The notes beneath the pieces were generated by a model. It was given only the letters and a program-made list of their open reading frames with translations. It was not told the DNA's origin and made no database searches. Both the position numbers and the translations under genes were made by a program. A stretch of DNA of 64,000 bases from the NCBI GenBank assembly GCA_003640385.1, contig RCAB01000264.1:24075-88074 (forward strand), in the 5' to 3' direction. This document shows positions 45,048-58,100 of this stretch, piece by piece (position 1 is the first letter of the stretch; the number at the start of each line of letters is the position of its first letter). The stretch comes from Setaria digitata. Taxonomy: Eukaryota > Nematoda > Chromadorea > Rhabditida > Setariidae.

Positions 45048-48000
45048 TTAATTGGGTATCAAATTGCAAACTGTCGATTGCCATTGTTCGGGAAGACTTT
45101 CATCACAGAATTCTTTCAAGCAGTCGATAATGCTTGGTATTTCGTAAGCTCTACACCAATGCAAAGTCTAAAATTACGTGTATAAATTGATTTACGTCAG
45201 GTTAAAACGTAAATTTTTCACCAACATCAAGTCACAGCGTAAATACTTCTATTCATGTATATCAAAAAGAAATATAAGTACAGAAATTACCTAATTCTTT
45301 ACTTCAATAAATAAGTTTTGCTAGTAAAAATTTAGCATTATCAAAGTTAATTATTAAAGAAAATTTTAATTTGTAGCCACAAAAAAAATTTCGTCAAAAC
45401 CTCTGTTGTTAGTAATATTACATGGTTTAAGATTTAGCTGCAAAATATACCTTGCTTTAAAAAAAAAAAAAGAAAAAAGTAGAAACTAATTTAGGACCTA
45501 GAATAAGATTTACTCACTGGAACTATTTGCCTTCCTAGTTTGCATGCCAATTTCAGTTTCTCTAGTCATAGGAAAGAATTTGGGGAAATGGAAAATTTTT
45601 TCAAATTAAAAAAAAAAAATGTAAGAAGATATGTAAGAAAATTGACACGATAGAACGGTAGCAATTACCGAAAAGGAAACCTATCATTATTTTGCAAACT
45701 GATGCGAACTTTTCAACTGATTTTAATTTTTAACAACTTTGCTTCTTATTTATACATAAAATTTCAAAATATTCAAACAGTTGAAGTGTAAAATTTCATC
45801 TTCATATTTTTAAACTTTATTGATAAAAAAATAATAGCATTGTAATTTTGCTGTCACTTCCGTTTGTAAATTTTTCATTTTTAGCTTTAAAATTTATCAT
45901 TTCTCATAGCTATTAAAAATCCGTCAAACATCGATTTATAATTGTGCTGCTCGGATTAACTAGGTTAGATTAGTTAAAATTATAAAAATTTAACAGTGAA
46001 TGCAGTGAAAAGAGAAAAAAATGAAAAGAGAAATGTAAAAGGAAAGATTGGAAATCATTTTCAGGAAAATAAGACCAATCCGGAATTCCGACTTGCAATA
46101 TTTGATAAAATTAACTGTTTCGAACCTAAGATATGCGAGATCAATTTTTTTAATGTTTTTTCGTATAGCTTCCCTCACATAATTTCATTTAAACACAAAC
46201 AATGTTAATTGTTCAATTACTCAATTATTGATGCGCTGAAAAATCGAAAATTTATCCATTCTATTTTTTCTTAATACCGTAATAAGCCTTATTGAGTTTT
46301 TTTCTTCATTCAGCTAAATTTCAAACAATTTTTATGAAAAAAAAATTTTTAAAATTTTTTTTCATTCATAAAAATTCAGAAAATGAAATTCACCTCAGAG
46401 CAGAATTTTTCCGGCATAAGATTTGTTGTTAAACGATTCATTAAATCATGAAAGAAATTATTTGTCCATTTCATACACTGAAAAAAACAGAAAAGAAAAG
46501 GAAAAAAGAAGTGGATGATAATTTTCGGACTATATTTCAGTAAATTAAAAAAATATCGATTTTGTTTAATTAAAATTTTACTTGATAAATATTTTAAAAA
46601 TGCTAAAACAAACATGAACATATTTAATCTTAGTCCAAAAAAAGGTCGATGGAAATAGTTTAGAAGCTTGCAAGCAAATAGCATGCAAATATCGTCCGTT
46701 GATCTGATCAATTTTATTTATTATTGTTTGATCCAGCAAAATACGATTCTACAAATATCTTGCAATTTAATTAGAAATGTAAAATTTGCAAAGTTCAAAT
46801 TCAAGGAAATGAAATTAAAATTGCAAAAAACAAGTCGAAAGTTTTTGTTATAGCAGCATTATCATCCAATTTATCATGACGGTTTTATCACCCAAAGTTT
46901 TATTATCTAATCATGAATGTTTTTTATTTTAAGCTTAATAAAATTCATTTTTATTTCAAGCTTAATAAAATTCAAACACTCCAAAAATTTTCAAAACATT
47001 AAAATTTAAAAATTCGAAAAAATTTAAAGAAATGGAAAAGAAAAAATTCTTGGAACATGAAAACATCACGTTTGTGTACTTTTCATTTTCAACTGTACTT
47101 CAATCAACACTGTAAAAAATTTTTTACAAATATTTGAAAATTTCGACATGTAAAAAATTAGAAAAATACTTAATTCTATTTGATAATTAGGTATAAAATG
47201 CTGGAAAAACCTGAATGAATGTCGTAGTAGCCATACATATGGTGCATTGAGAACATTTTCCAGCGGCTGATATCGATAATTCTTTAGCGGGAATTAAATT
47301 AAATTTCAAGAGAAAATATCAACAATATAAACTTTCAATTTTTAATTTTTCACTATATAAAAACGACTGCTTATCACTGAAACTCAAAAATATCACCTTT
47401 CCATTCTTCTTTCTTCCCTCATATTGTTGTCCTCCGTAACTAATTAATTATACTTCAGATTAAAATGATTTATTCAATTAGCTACAGAGAATTAATGGCA
47501 AGGGATATCAATAAAAATATGCTCTTATTAAAATTATCACTTACATTTGGACGTAAGAATTGTTAAATTAGTTATTTCCTAATTATTCAATAATTTAATA
47601 AATTAACAACTGCCTAATTAGCTACTAGATAACCACAAATTCATACCATTTGTTCCATAATAATGATAACAAGCTGGTATCAATCCCGAGCAAATCGTTT
47701 TAACATCTGGCATATAGACAAGTAGTAGTTGATAAAATATTTGATCGGTATACTGTAAACGAAAAAAATAAATACTCCAATACTGTAGGATAAAAAAAAA
47801 AAAAAAATACCTGCTAAATGACATAACAATGAAATAATAGTGATTATATCTCAGTCAATAGCAGAAAAATACGAATAAGTTTCAATCATTAAGATATAAT
47901 CTATTAAATCGTTTTACTGTAACTCTATTAAATCATATTGCTGTAATGAAGGGAGAAAAAAAAAAAAAAAAAAAAAAAACAAGTCAATCATTCGTATTAC

Positions 48001-50225
48001 TTACTATAAGTTTTGTAAAATTTATTGAAAAAATATTTTGTTCAATTTTTTTAAGCATACGATTGCATATAGAACATAATGGTAAACCATGATTAACAAG
48101 AAATAGTGAAATGAATGATGTTAATTGTGTTGCGGTAATTGTTGTAATATTATGAAATTCTGGTCCATCACATGCTCCTCCTTCATCCGATAAAAAAACC
48201 TTCAACAATGAAAAGTAATGAAAACATGATGAGAAAATTCATAATTTATCTATTATAATGAATTCATGATATCCATTACAATTATAATGATAACAAAAAT
48301 GCAGGAAATCATTTGGAAGGAAAAAAAAAAAAAGAAGCAATTATTTCATTAACATTAATTACTATTTCATCACTTTTAATCATCATCACACAGTCAATGT
48401 AAAATTTCAGCTTTAAGTAATCGTTGAATCATTTGACAAAAAAAAAATCATGACAATTGGTATTTATTAGTAATCATCAAGCTCTTTGCCTCTTCTTTAT
48501 CTCCTATTTTTGTAGTTTTGTAAAGTGAATCCCAAATAATGCTGCTATAATTAATTCTAAAGTGAATGAAATTTAAAAAAAAAAAAAGAAAATGAAATTT
48601 TGCCGAAATCAAAAAAGACAACAAAGTTTCACTAGTTGAACTAAATTATCAGAAATTTATCACTACCTTTTTAATTGTTTTTCTGCATTAAAGCTATTCT
48701 GCAGCGCATTTTTCTCACGCATAAGAAACAAAATAATTGAATTTCACATTGCATTGGACTTACTCCGATAATTCAAATTTTCCCATGAAAATTTATCAGC
48801 TCAAATAGCATAATTTATCACTTGCAATGATCATAAATCTTTTAAATTTTCACTCAAAACGTTTGAAAACATACATGCATTTTATTAATCCAATTAAGCA
48901 GTAAATCCATGTAATAAGCATCATTATTACTGCTAATTTCATTAACGTTATGCAAGTACTTGTTGGTAATTTTGGACTTGTAATAAAAAGAATTGGAATT
49001 GGCTGTTCTGAAATTCTAAATATTGGAAATGAATAAAATTCTTTATTATTAATTTATCAAATTAAAAGAATTTTTCGTTTTGCANATAATTTTGGGCTTG
49101 TAATAAAAAGAATTGGAATTGGCTGTTCTGAAATTCAAAATATTGGAAACGAATAAAATTCTTTATTATTAATTTATCAAATTAAAAGAATTTTTCGTTT
49201 TGCACCAAAAAAAATTTAAATGAAAATCTCAATTTAAATCATTAGCATATTTTTTATCAATCAATCCACTTCTCCGATAATTAAATTTGCAACAATTAAG
49301 GCGAAATTTATTTTATAATCTAATTTCAGTGATTTTACGCTTAGCTTTCAAGTTGCACAAATTGTAGCTACAATTATAATTATATATTTTTTTGATATCA
49401 ATCTCAATGCTCACGTAAATACACGTAATCCTAAAAAAAAAAAAGAGAAAAAAGAAAAAAATTGATTAAATAAGTGATTGTAAAAATGATAGGAAAGAAA
49501 TGTAACAGACAATGGGCAAACGGATGAATGCGTTTTATTTTTAACAATTTTAATCATTGCTAATGAATTTTTCTCCATCAGTAGTGTTTGAATAAGTTTT
49601 TCACGTCGTTCTAATTCATCAACTATAAATTTCTTCTTGAACTGTTGCAAAAATTGACGACCTTTTCTCAGTTCCTGATTGCAACGATCAACCTAAATAG
49701 ATTGGATATCTCATGAATTTTTTTCTTCATCAATTCAAATTTCTGAGATAAATTTCAAATTCACATCGATAAATAATTAGATAAAATTGCTTTTACTAAT
49801 TAAATTTCTACTCAGTATTTTATTTAAATTGAGAGAAGAGAAAGCAAAAAAAAAAAATTATTTTAAAAATAAATAAACAAATCCATTAAGAATCCCTCTC
49901 ATTCCTAAAAAAAAAAAAAAAAAAAAAACATTTAATGCAAATGAAAATTAGAGAGAAGCAAAAACAGATGTAATAATCACAAAATGTAATTCTTGCATTC
50001 GACTTAAATTAATTTGTATTTTCCAATTAATTTCCCCTTTTGATTTAAAAAAAAAAAAAAAAAATTAAAAGGAAATAAATGAGGAAATTTTTTAAAATTC
50101 ATTCATTCACGATGATGGAAATAACAAACCGAGTATAAACGAGAAGAATCGCCAATTGTCAGATGAGCATAATTGTACAGTAGTAGTAGTAATACGAATA
50201 TCACAATGACAATGGTATTTTGCAT
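45048..50225 (-). CDS. Secreted saposin-B-domain-like protein (multi-exon, 3' part uncertain)
   Basis: Exons on the minus strand in gene order: 50225-50130, 49692-49546, 48199-48005, 47752-47647, 47266-47211, 46477-46394. They join in one frame to 228 residues. The start gives a clear signal peptide (hydrophobic residues 4-16, small residues near 20). Residues 33-81 are charged and helical. A saposin-B-like Cys pattern follows: Cys123-x2-Cys126, Cys167-x6-Cys174, then Cys186-x5-Cys192 with an extra Cys189. A second half-domain has Cys201 and Cys226. Two further likely exons are 46125-46076 and 45148-45048. The second ends in TAA, carries four more peptide features of this kind (three Cys) and joins the first in phase, but the first does not match the phase of exon six. 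Saposin-like proteins bind lipids in lysosomes or extracellularly; the exact role here is unknown. The gene lies downstream of rme-8 on the same strand. Confidence 0.6.
46931..46975. repeat. Short tandem repeat of AAGCTTAATAAAATTCA
   Basis: The 17-base string AAGCTTAATAAAATTCA occurs twice, separated by about 8 bases, inside the intron between the fifth and sixth saposin-like exons. Non-coding. Confidence 0.8.
48968..49204. repeat. Near-identical 119-bp tandem duplication with an N at the junction
   Basis: Two copies of about 118 bases abut around position 49085, which is an N. They differ by only a few changes, such as GGACTT against GGGCTT, CTAA against CAAAA, and GGAAAT against GGAAAC. 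It lies in the intron between exons 2 and 3 of the saposin-like gene. The N at the joint suggests two contig ends carrying the same locus, possibly two haplotypes, were placed side by side. Confidence 0.9.
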
Positions 50226-52126
50226 TCCAATAATTTATTTAACTTGCCGCACTAATTAACCTATATTATGATAATTCCTGCGTACTAATTTCAAATTTCA
50301 ACAATAGTAGTTCTGTTCTGTATGATAATTTACTTTACCATAATCAACTTGTAAATGCATCCGCAAAGGAAAGTAATGTAATTTGCCACCAGATCTTTTT
50401 TTTTTTTTTTTTCTTTAATGAACACTTCTATGATTTCATTATTTTTAATTGATTAAAACTGCATTTATCTAACCATGTAAAACTTGAAAGAAAGCTATGA
50501 AAATAATATAATAAATTTTCGTGCAAAAAAAGAAAAAAATGAAATGAAATGACGATGCGTCACTTAATTAATAAAGCTCACTTTTATTAAAATCGTAAAG
50601 GAATTGGTAAATAAACAGAAAAAGATTATTGGGAGATATTCTGTAACATGATAAGATGGTTTTGAATGCATAACTGCATAACCGTGTGTTTGATAATTGG
50701 AAGGAAATTATCATCATAATAAGTAAAAATATCCTAGGTAGTACATAGAAATAATAAATTTCTTGTAAAAAAAAAAAAAAGAAAAAAAAAAAGAAAAAGA
50801 AAAGAGAAGTAAAAGAAATCAGGAAAAAGATTTATTTCAAAAGTATGTGGATACTTAATCTTTGTACAGATAAATAATTTATCGAATTACAGAGTGAATG
50901 AAATATTCCCTAAGCATACGGTAAAGGAGTACAACAAGGGTACATGCACTAAATGGATGATTTTCCTGTAAAAGAAAATAGCACAGTTTTTTTTTTTTTT
51001 TTTTTTTTTGAATGAACACAATAATCACTGTCAGAGTTTGCTTATAAGCGTACAGTATGGACGAATTTGACAATATTATGTCAAGAATAACATGAGTAAT
51101 GCAAAGAAAAGTAATAAAAATTTTACTCAGTTCTGGTTTCTGAGTCTTGCCTGTAAAAATGTTTTAGCAACTTTTCATTTGCTTCGAAGTTGAAGTTTTT
51201 TTCTTTAAAAGAAAAAAAAAAAGGAAACCGTCATAGGCTTGATAATAAACTTTACGCAACACTGCACAAGGCACATACATTACGGAAAGTTTCACACCTG
51301 ATACGGAAATTTTAAATTGAAAGTGTAACAAAGTAGAAGAGAGGATCAAAACAACAGATGGCAAGTTTTAGATGGTATTTTTGATCAAGGGCAGGAATTT
51401 TTTTAAGTTTTCGGTATAAAAGATGCCCATAAATGGAAAACATAAGCAAAACCAGCATAGTTCAGAAGTTGAAGAAATGAAAAAATTAGACATAATTTAC
51501 ATTGATAAAAAAGCGAAACGCGATTAGTTTGTGAAAGAAGTGATAAGGAAGCCAGAAATCAACTTCGAGAGAAGAAATACAGCAATAAAAAAAATCAAAA
51601 ATGGAGAGAAAGGAAAAACACAATGCGTTTAGCACAGTTTTCGGAGGAAGTACATTTGTATGTTACATATGTAGCTATTTGGGTTTTCTCTATTTATATT
51701 TGGGCACACTAAAAAAGGACTTTAAAAACTAATGTGAAACTTAGGCGTAGCAAGCAGGGTAATAAAAGCCTTCTCTAACATAATTTTTTTTTTAATCAGC
51801 AATAATCAGTTCCCCCAAAAACTGAACTGAAAAATATGTTTTATCAAATAACAACTTCTATTCTCGCAATTTCGAAATCAAAAAGTGTGAAAGATGCAAC
51901 TTCATAAAAACGAGAACATGAGAATATTGAAGAGGAAAGTAAGCTGATTATAAGAAATGTGAAATTGGCCAATATTTCTAATTCCGTGAGAGAACTAAAT
52001 TTCGAATCCAAGTAAAATTTTTTCAGCACACTGATAATATAAGTTAACAATTTCTATTTTAAAGAAGGTCACTTCTCAATGAGTTGCAAATGAATTGCAG
52101 ATTAAATTAAATTGAAATTTAATAGT
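50226..52126. other. Region between the saposin-like gene and rme-8
   Basis: About 1.9 kb. It should contain the rme-8 3' UTR and the promoter of the saposin-like gene. On the minus strand, 50968-50889 is open with a good acceptor (TTTTACAG) and a GT after HS codons, and 51281-51240 has a weaker exon-like form. Neither could be joined to a gene. On the plus strand about 51503-51712 is open between stops but rich in Lys and Arg codons. Confidence 0.5.
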
Positions 52127-55100
52127 TTATCCATGATCCAGTTTCTTTGAAGAGATTGGAGGTGGTGTGAAATTCGTAGAAGGTGGTGTAAACATTCGTT
52201 CCGTTAGATAACCAGCAATACCTGATGGTGCACCTGAAGCTATTTTAATATTCAATTTAAACATTTACAAGCAATATTCTATGTCTGTTTTCAGTCCGAC
52301 ACATTCGTTTTTTTCTCCGAAAAATGTTCGTAATTTTCGCAAGACTTCAACCTGCAATTGCATGCACATTGCTTGCTGGAATGAAGAGATCATGACGTTG
52401 ATCCTTATATTGAGCCCAGATAAGAGATTCACCCAAGATTTCTGCAATTTTAGGTCCATATTGCAAATCCAACGAAACATTTTTTAACGCATCCACTATT
52501 TCTGCTTTTGCTGCAGCGGCATTATCGATACCTTCAAAGAAAGATATTGAAAAATATGAATCAAATTTTACGATAACTTTAACTAAGAGCTGGTAGAAGG
52601 GAAATGAAACAGGAAATAAGCAAAAATATGATACTGTAAATAGTGACACTAAAGGTAGAGGTGAAAAAATTGTAATTTTTGAAGAATTGAAAGAAATTTA
52701 ATTTTTTGATAAATGCTACAAACCTTGCATATTATCACCCAATAGCTGCAACAAATACTGAATCATACCAGTGGTGAGCATCTGAGCAGCAAGATCACTG
52801 CAGTTTCGCTTTAACAAACACTTCAGTGCATGTGCTGAATCTCTGATTAATGCTATAAAAAAAATCCGTTATTCTCAATTAAATTCGATTAGTGAAAAGT
52901 GCATTAATGAATAGAACAACCAATTCCTTCCCCTTGTTTGGATGGCTTTCCAAGAAATATTCCATGCATGAAACCATCCTTTTAGCAATATGCTCTCAGG
53001 CAGTTATATAACTCGAAGCAATCTTTGTTGAAAAGTTCATGCCTCAATTAATCTAAATGATTAACAAGGTCAACATGAAAAATCAGTGAACACACTATAC
53101 TAACCTGGTTGCTCTTTCATTGATTTCATAATGCCTTTAATACAATTTAATTTGGCAAGCGAATCAGCACAGTACTAAAAAGAAATTCCCATATTTAATC
53201 ATTTCATTTTTTTTTTTTTTTTTAATGAAATGAATAAAGAAGGATGAAAATTAAGTACTGAACTTAAAAAAACATTTAATGAAAGAAAAGTCAAAAGTTT
53301 CTAAGAATAAGTGAAGAGCTAAAGTATGAGATGAACAAAAAATGAACCGTATTTTCAGCAAGATGCGAAAGAATTAAAATCGCTGAACGAGATGCATGAC
53401 CAACTGATGAAGACATTATCGCACAAAATTGCGGTAAATAACCTTGTGCTGGTAACTGAAAAAAAGAATACCTTAAATTATATATTCTGAAAGACAATTG
53501 ATAACTTAATGTAGACGGATAATAATCAGCTAATGAAGGTTCTCATGCCAATTTTCCCTCAAAGAGGTAAATATTCATCTACATTCAATGGATCAAGTGA
53601 AAGAAAAATACTCAACATCCACATAAGTCAACAGCAAAACAAAAGCCATAAAAAGGAAATATAAAGGCCGCGTAGCAAAAAAATTTGAATGTCATCCTAT
53701 TGTAGCTAAACAGTAATGACAATATAAGAATAAGTTTAAATCCCAAATTACGTTTTCGAGTCAGTTCGTTAAACTCTTCAGAAGTTCTAATTTCAATTTT
53801 CGTATGGAGGTTTGTATATATGAGCCTACTTAGAGCATACAGCAGTGAAATATTTCAAAGATTTACGTGATTGGCAACAGTCGGATGATTGGCGAGCAAG
53901 GCAATGAAAGCAGATGTAATGGTATCCAATTCGGATGATGGCCGTTCCATACATTCGAGGACTTTTTCAATCAGTTCAGCAGTAAACTGCTTCGGATGAC
54001 GTACCTGCCATGATGGATTGGCGATAAAAAGTCGTAAGAACACTCCGGCAATAACCAATTCATTTTCCATTACATCAGCATATGCACAATTCTCAGCTCC
54101 TGTATCCTAGAATTTAGGAAATACTTGGAAGCTTCAAAATTTAAAAATCCAACGAATTTCCACTCAATCATATTTTCTCATTTTTAGTATAATCATGCCC
54201 TAATCTAAACAAAATTGCAAGAGCGAATAAAGTATGAAAATTGTGCCAAAGATATCCAACGATATAAAACGAAGCATTTTAAGCAGATAATTTTGTAGAT
54301 AAATCACGAATGCAGCATAGATATGATAACATTCAATAGTCCAATGATTCTGGCAATGACTAGCTTGCGTAACGATACAAAATTCTAGAAAATTCTAAAA
54401 AAAGAAAAAAGAAATATGGACCGTCTTCCATTTTGTACTGGGATTCTGTAATTGTAGTAAATTTAGCTGTCGCAACTCATTAGAAAGAGTATTTTTCACA
54501 TTCAAGCGCACCGCATCATTCCAAATTAGCTCCGGATTTTCGTGTGTTGAATCAAACATCGACAACCTGTGTTTGATCTACCATCAAAATTTTAAAATTA
54601 TCGGAAAACATAACAGGTATGCTCACTAATCGTACTAACCAGAACTTCACCTCAATTCTACAAATATGCTTTTGACCTTTTGTTGCATGAAAAACTTGAA
54701 ATGATTAAACAACATGAAGCTATCAACTCTCACTTAAAAGATTTGTGCACTGAACGAAAAATTCACTTACGCTGTCTGCGGTGAATCTCTTAAGGCATCT
54801 ATGAAGATGGGTGGTAAGAATCGGACAATAAATCGTGACCACCGTGGTCCCGTTAATTTATCGGCTTGCATTTTTGCCAGCAATTCCGCTGCCAAAATGC
54901 GTGTTTCCGGATTGGACTGGTCATTGAAAAATATACTTAGTATATGCAAAAGGCCACCTGAAGATGTATTGTACTCTTCACAATCAATATAGTAGAATAG
55001 ACAAAGTCGAAAAAGAAGTCATTACTTGTTCATGCATCGTATGATAATTTTGCAAATAATAGTCTGAACCATTACTATTCTCAGCTGCTTATTCACTTTA

Positions 55101-58100
55101 TGTAGTAGCAAATTTCCACTTAAAAGTACCTACTATCAGAATACTGGTAGGTTTTATATTGATGTTAATGATTGCAGCAATCAACACAAATAATGCATAT
55201 CTCTCACATAAAAATATTTCCTACAGAAAGAAATAAAAATACGTTTATTAAATCAAAATGCATATATCTTATCATCCGAACTTCTGCTCATAAAATCTTA
55301 GCAAACCATCAGTTCTGCAGTCTATGACCTGTCTAAATCTTATTTAAGCTTCCAGTTAGAACAATAGGAATGCAATTGCCAGCTGTATAAGACAGAAACA
55401 AAATCAATGAATGTATCACGGGAAACGAAAATAAGAGGAAAGTTTAAAAATTCCCAGCTTATTCTTGTTTCCAAAAATGGCCCTATTCGTATATAGCAAA
55501 ATAACATTACTCATTTATTTTACATGAATAAAGAGAGAAAAAAAAATTGAAATTACAAATTAACCATATTCTAAAGACTCTTTGACAATCTTTGTATTTG
55601 ATGCCAGTGTGATCATCGTAGAAAGTACGGTTGCAACAACTAGAAAAATTTCTTTAAGTATAGTAACAGAACTTCAAATTACTTAGGTAATAAAAAAAAA
55701 AAATAAATTAAAGCTTGAGCGCAATTTTAAGTGGCTACTTAAAATAGTAATGAGGAAAAATGGTTAACACCTTCGATTTTTCTCATTAACAATTTTGACA
55801 GAATCACGAAAACGTTTATAACGTGTACTAAATCGCCACTGGAAGGTAATTCGCAATATATCAATACTCATTACTGTGGAAGCTTTCATAGTCAAAACGT
55901 ATCAATAAACTCACAGCTTTGATTCTGTAGAATTAAAGAAAATAAAAGAGGTAACTGCGAAATTCCAGCAATATCAGCGACACATTCACGATTTACAGAA
56001 CTTAATGACAATACCTGTAATTTCCTTGACTACAAAATTTTCTTTGACTGAATCTCCATTTATGAAACTATTAGATCATAAACTAAAAAACTAGCGGCGT
56101 TCTCTAAGAAAATTGTTCAATAACAATCATGCTAAATGAAGAACGATGAACGGAACTCACTTTCAGAGCAAACCCTTGCAGTATCTCAGATTCTCGAAAT
56201 TTAAGGAATGAAAACAGTAACTTGAAGTGGCCAATCAATAAAATTTCAAGGCCTAAACAAAATAAAGTGTGACTAATCATAATAAAATTTACTGTTTGTT
56301 TAAAAGATTGGTTTCGATTCACAGACAAACTTCTGACTAGTTTTAATATGAAGTTGATAAATTTAATCAGCTTGATCAATCTAAACCTTGCGATAAATTT
56401 TCCTTAAAATGTTTTGAAATTAAACCTAATTTAAATCCCATAATATACCTGCATTTGCGATAAGTAAATTTCCAAGTGACTGTAGCGACATTTCAGTTTG
56501 TCGCAGAATTTCATCCCAAGCACTGGTTGCAGGCTCAATACACCAATCAATCATTACATCATCATCCTTCTTTTCATTCTTTTCTTTCTCGTCTTCAAAT
56601 AATTGTTCAGCTTTTTCTTGCAAAAAATCTAATAGGTCCATGCAGAATCTCTTCGGTTCCTAAAATGCTTCACCTTTGGGAAAAAAAATGAAGGATTTTG
56701 AATTCGGTTAATCATCATTCTTTCACTCTGAAAACTGAAGTCAAGAAATAGGAAAAAAAATACAGGTGTAAAAAAAGGAACGTCATCTCGAAACTAGGCA
56801 GCAGATGCAAATCAATTACAGCAGCGACTACTGGAATATCTCTCATGAACCTTAAGTTTGTAATTGCAACAAAACACTACTGGATCAGGATTGCAAAAAT
56901 ATTTCGTAAATATGTTATATATTGAACATTTCAGTAACTGAAAAGAAGGAATACCTGTAGCTTAAAATTTGGTTGTTCGTTGTAAACCCGTATAAATACT
57001 TCACCCACAATTAATTCTTTTTCATGCGCTGAAAGTTTGAATTCACCACCAAACAATTCGCTCTGTAATTGCATAATTTTTACCAATGGAAAAATAGAAA
57101 ATAGCTCCATTTTGCATAAAACAGTAAGTTATTCATCACTTCTTTCACCAAGAACTATAGATATCGGTGACCATAACTACATGAAAAGAATAAATGTTAG
57201 GAATCAGAACTAAAAACAATAAGGCAGAGTTAAAAAAAGCAGACCGTATTGGATGTTGAAGTACGATGATACTCGACAAATTCCAATAACTCATTTCGTA
57301 CACTATTATCCCAAATAAGATATGGGTTTTCCGTATTACTGTTCAGTATTTTCAGAACCTGAAAAAAAATATCAAAATCGAAAAAAAAAGAAGGTAAATT
57401 TTTAGTTGTTATTTGTAAAAAGAGTAAAGCTCGTTTCAAAAATCATCTCGCTTTAATTTTCATGACAATTTCGATTTTCCGATATTTCAAAGTATAATTT
57501 TTATTTTTCAAATATTTTAATATATTTATAAAGGCTCTCACATGGTCATTATCCTCAGACTGTTGCATAAGTCGACATATGTAAGGTGTGAGCATTGCTT
57601 TAAGACTTTTCTGTACGCCATCATTATCTGGTGTTCCTTCTCGGAAACCTGCTAAACATGCCAATGCTTCGCATCCAGATCGTGCCAGCTTATTATGCAA
57701 CGATTGTTTGTTGGTTTCTTCACTATGTTCCACACCTGCAAAATAAATGTAAAGAGATAATCATAAACAATGCCATTATTTCGTTAAAATTAAATCAAAA
57801 TTAAACCCTCAAAGTCATAACAGTGTTAGATTTTCCAAGTTTCACAAGAGTTAGAGGTTTCATAAGACTAAACGGGTTGAAAGTAACTTAAAGTTAGGAT
57901 TGACAACTTCAAATAACCTATGGAGTCAGAAAAGTTCAACCTCCTTCATCCAGAGTGTAGTCATAACGAAACAAATGAGGAACCAACTGCCAGATTACAC
58001 CTGATTGAAATAGATGCATTTGAAGTATGGTGCAAACAGCAAGTGAACAGATGCATTCTGCAGCAGCACAAGCAAGACGAATAACGTGCTAGAAAATTTA

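Noticed and set aside
51509..51712. Plus-strand stop-to-stop frame rich in Lys and Arg
   Set aside because: Purine-biased sequence explains it, no early ATG or splice sites were found, and it overlaps the expected rme-8 3' UTR.
55110..55223. Open hydrophobic stretch ([16 protein letters not shown]...) in an rme-8 intron with an acceptor-like start
   Set aside because: The flanking exons join directly in the right phase and match the family without it. Using it in the phase carried from the previous exon gives a stop within six codons.
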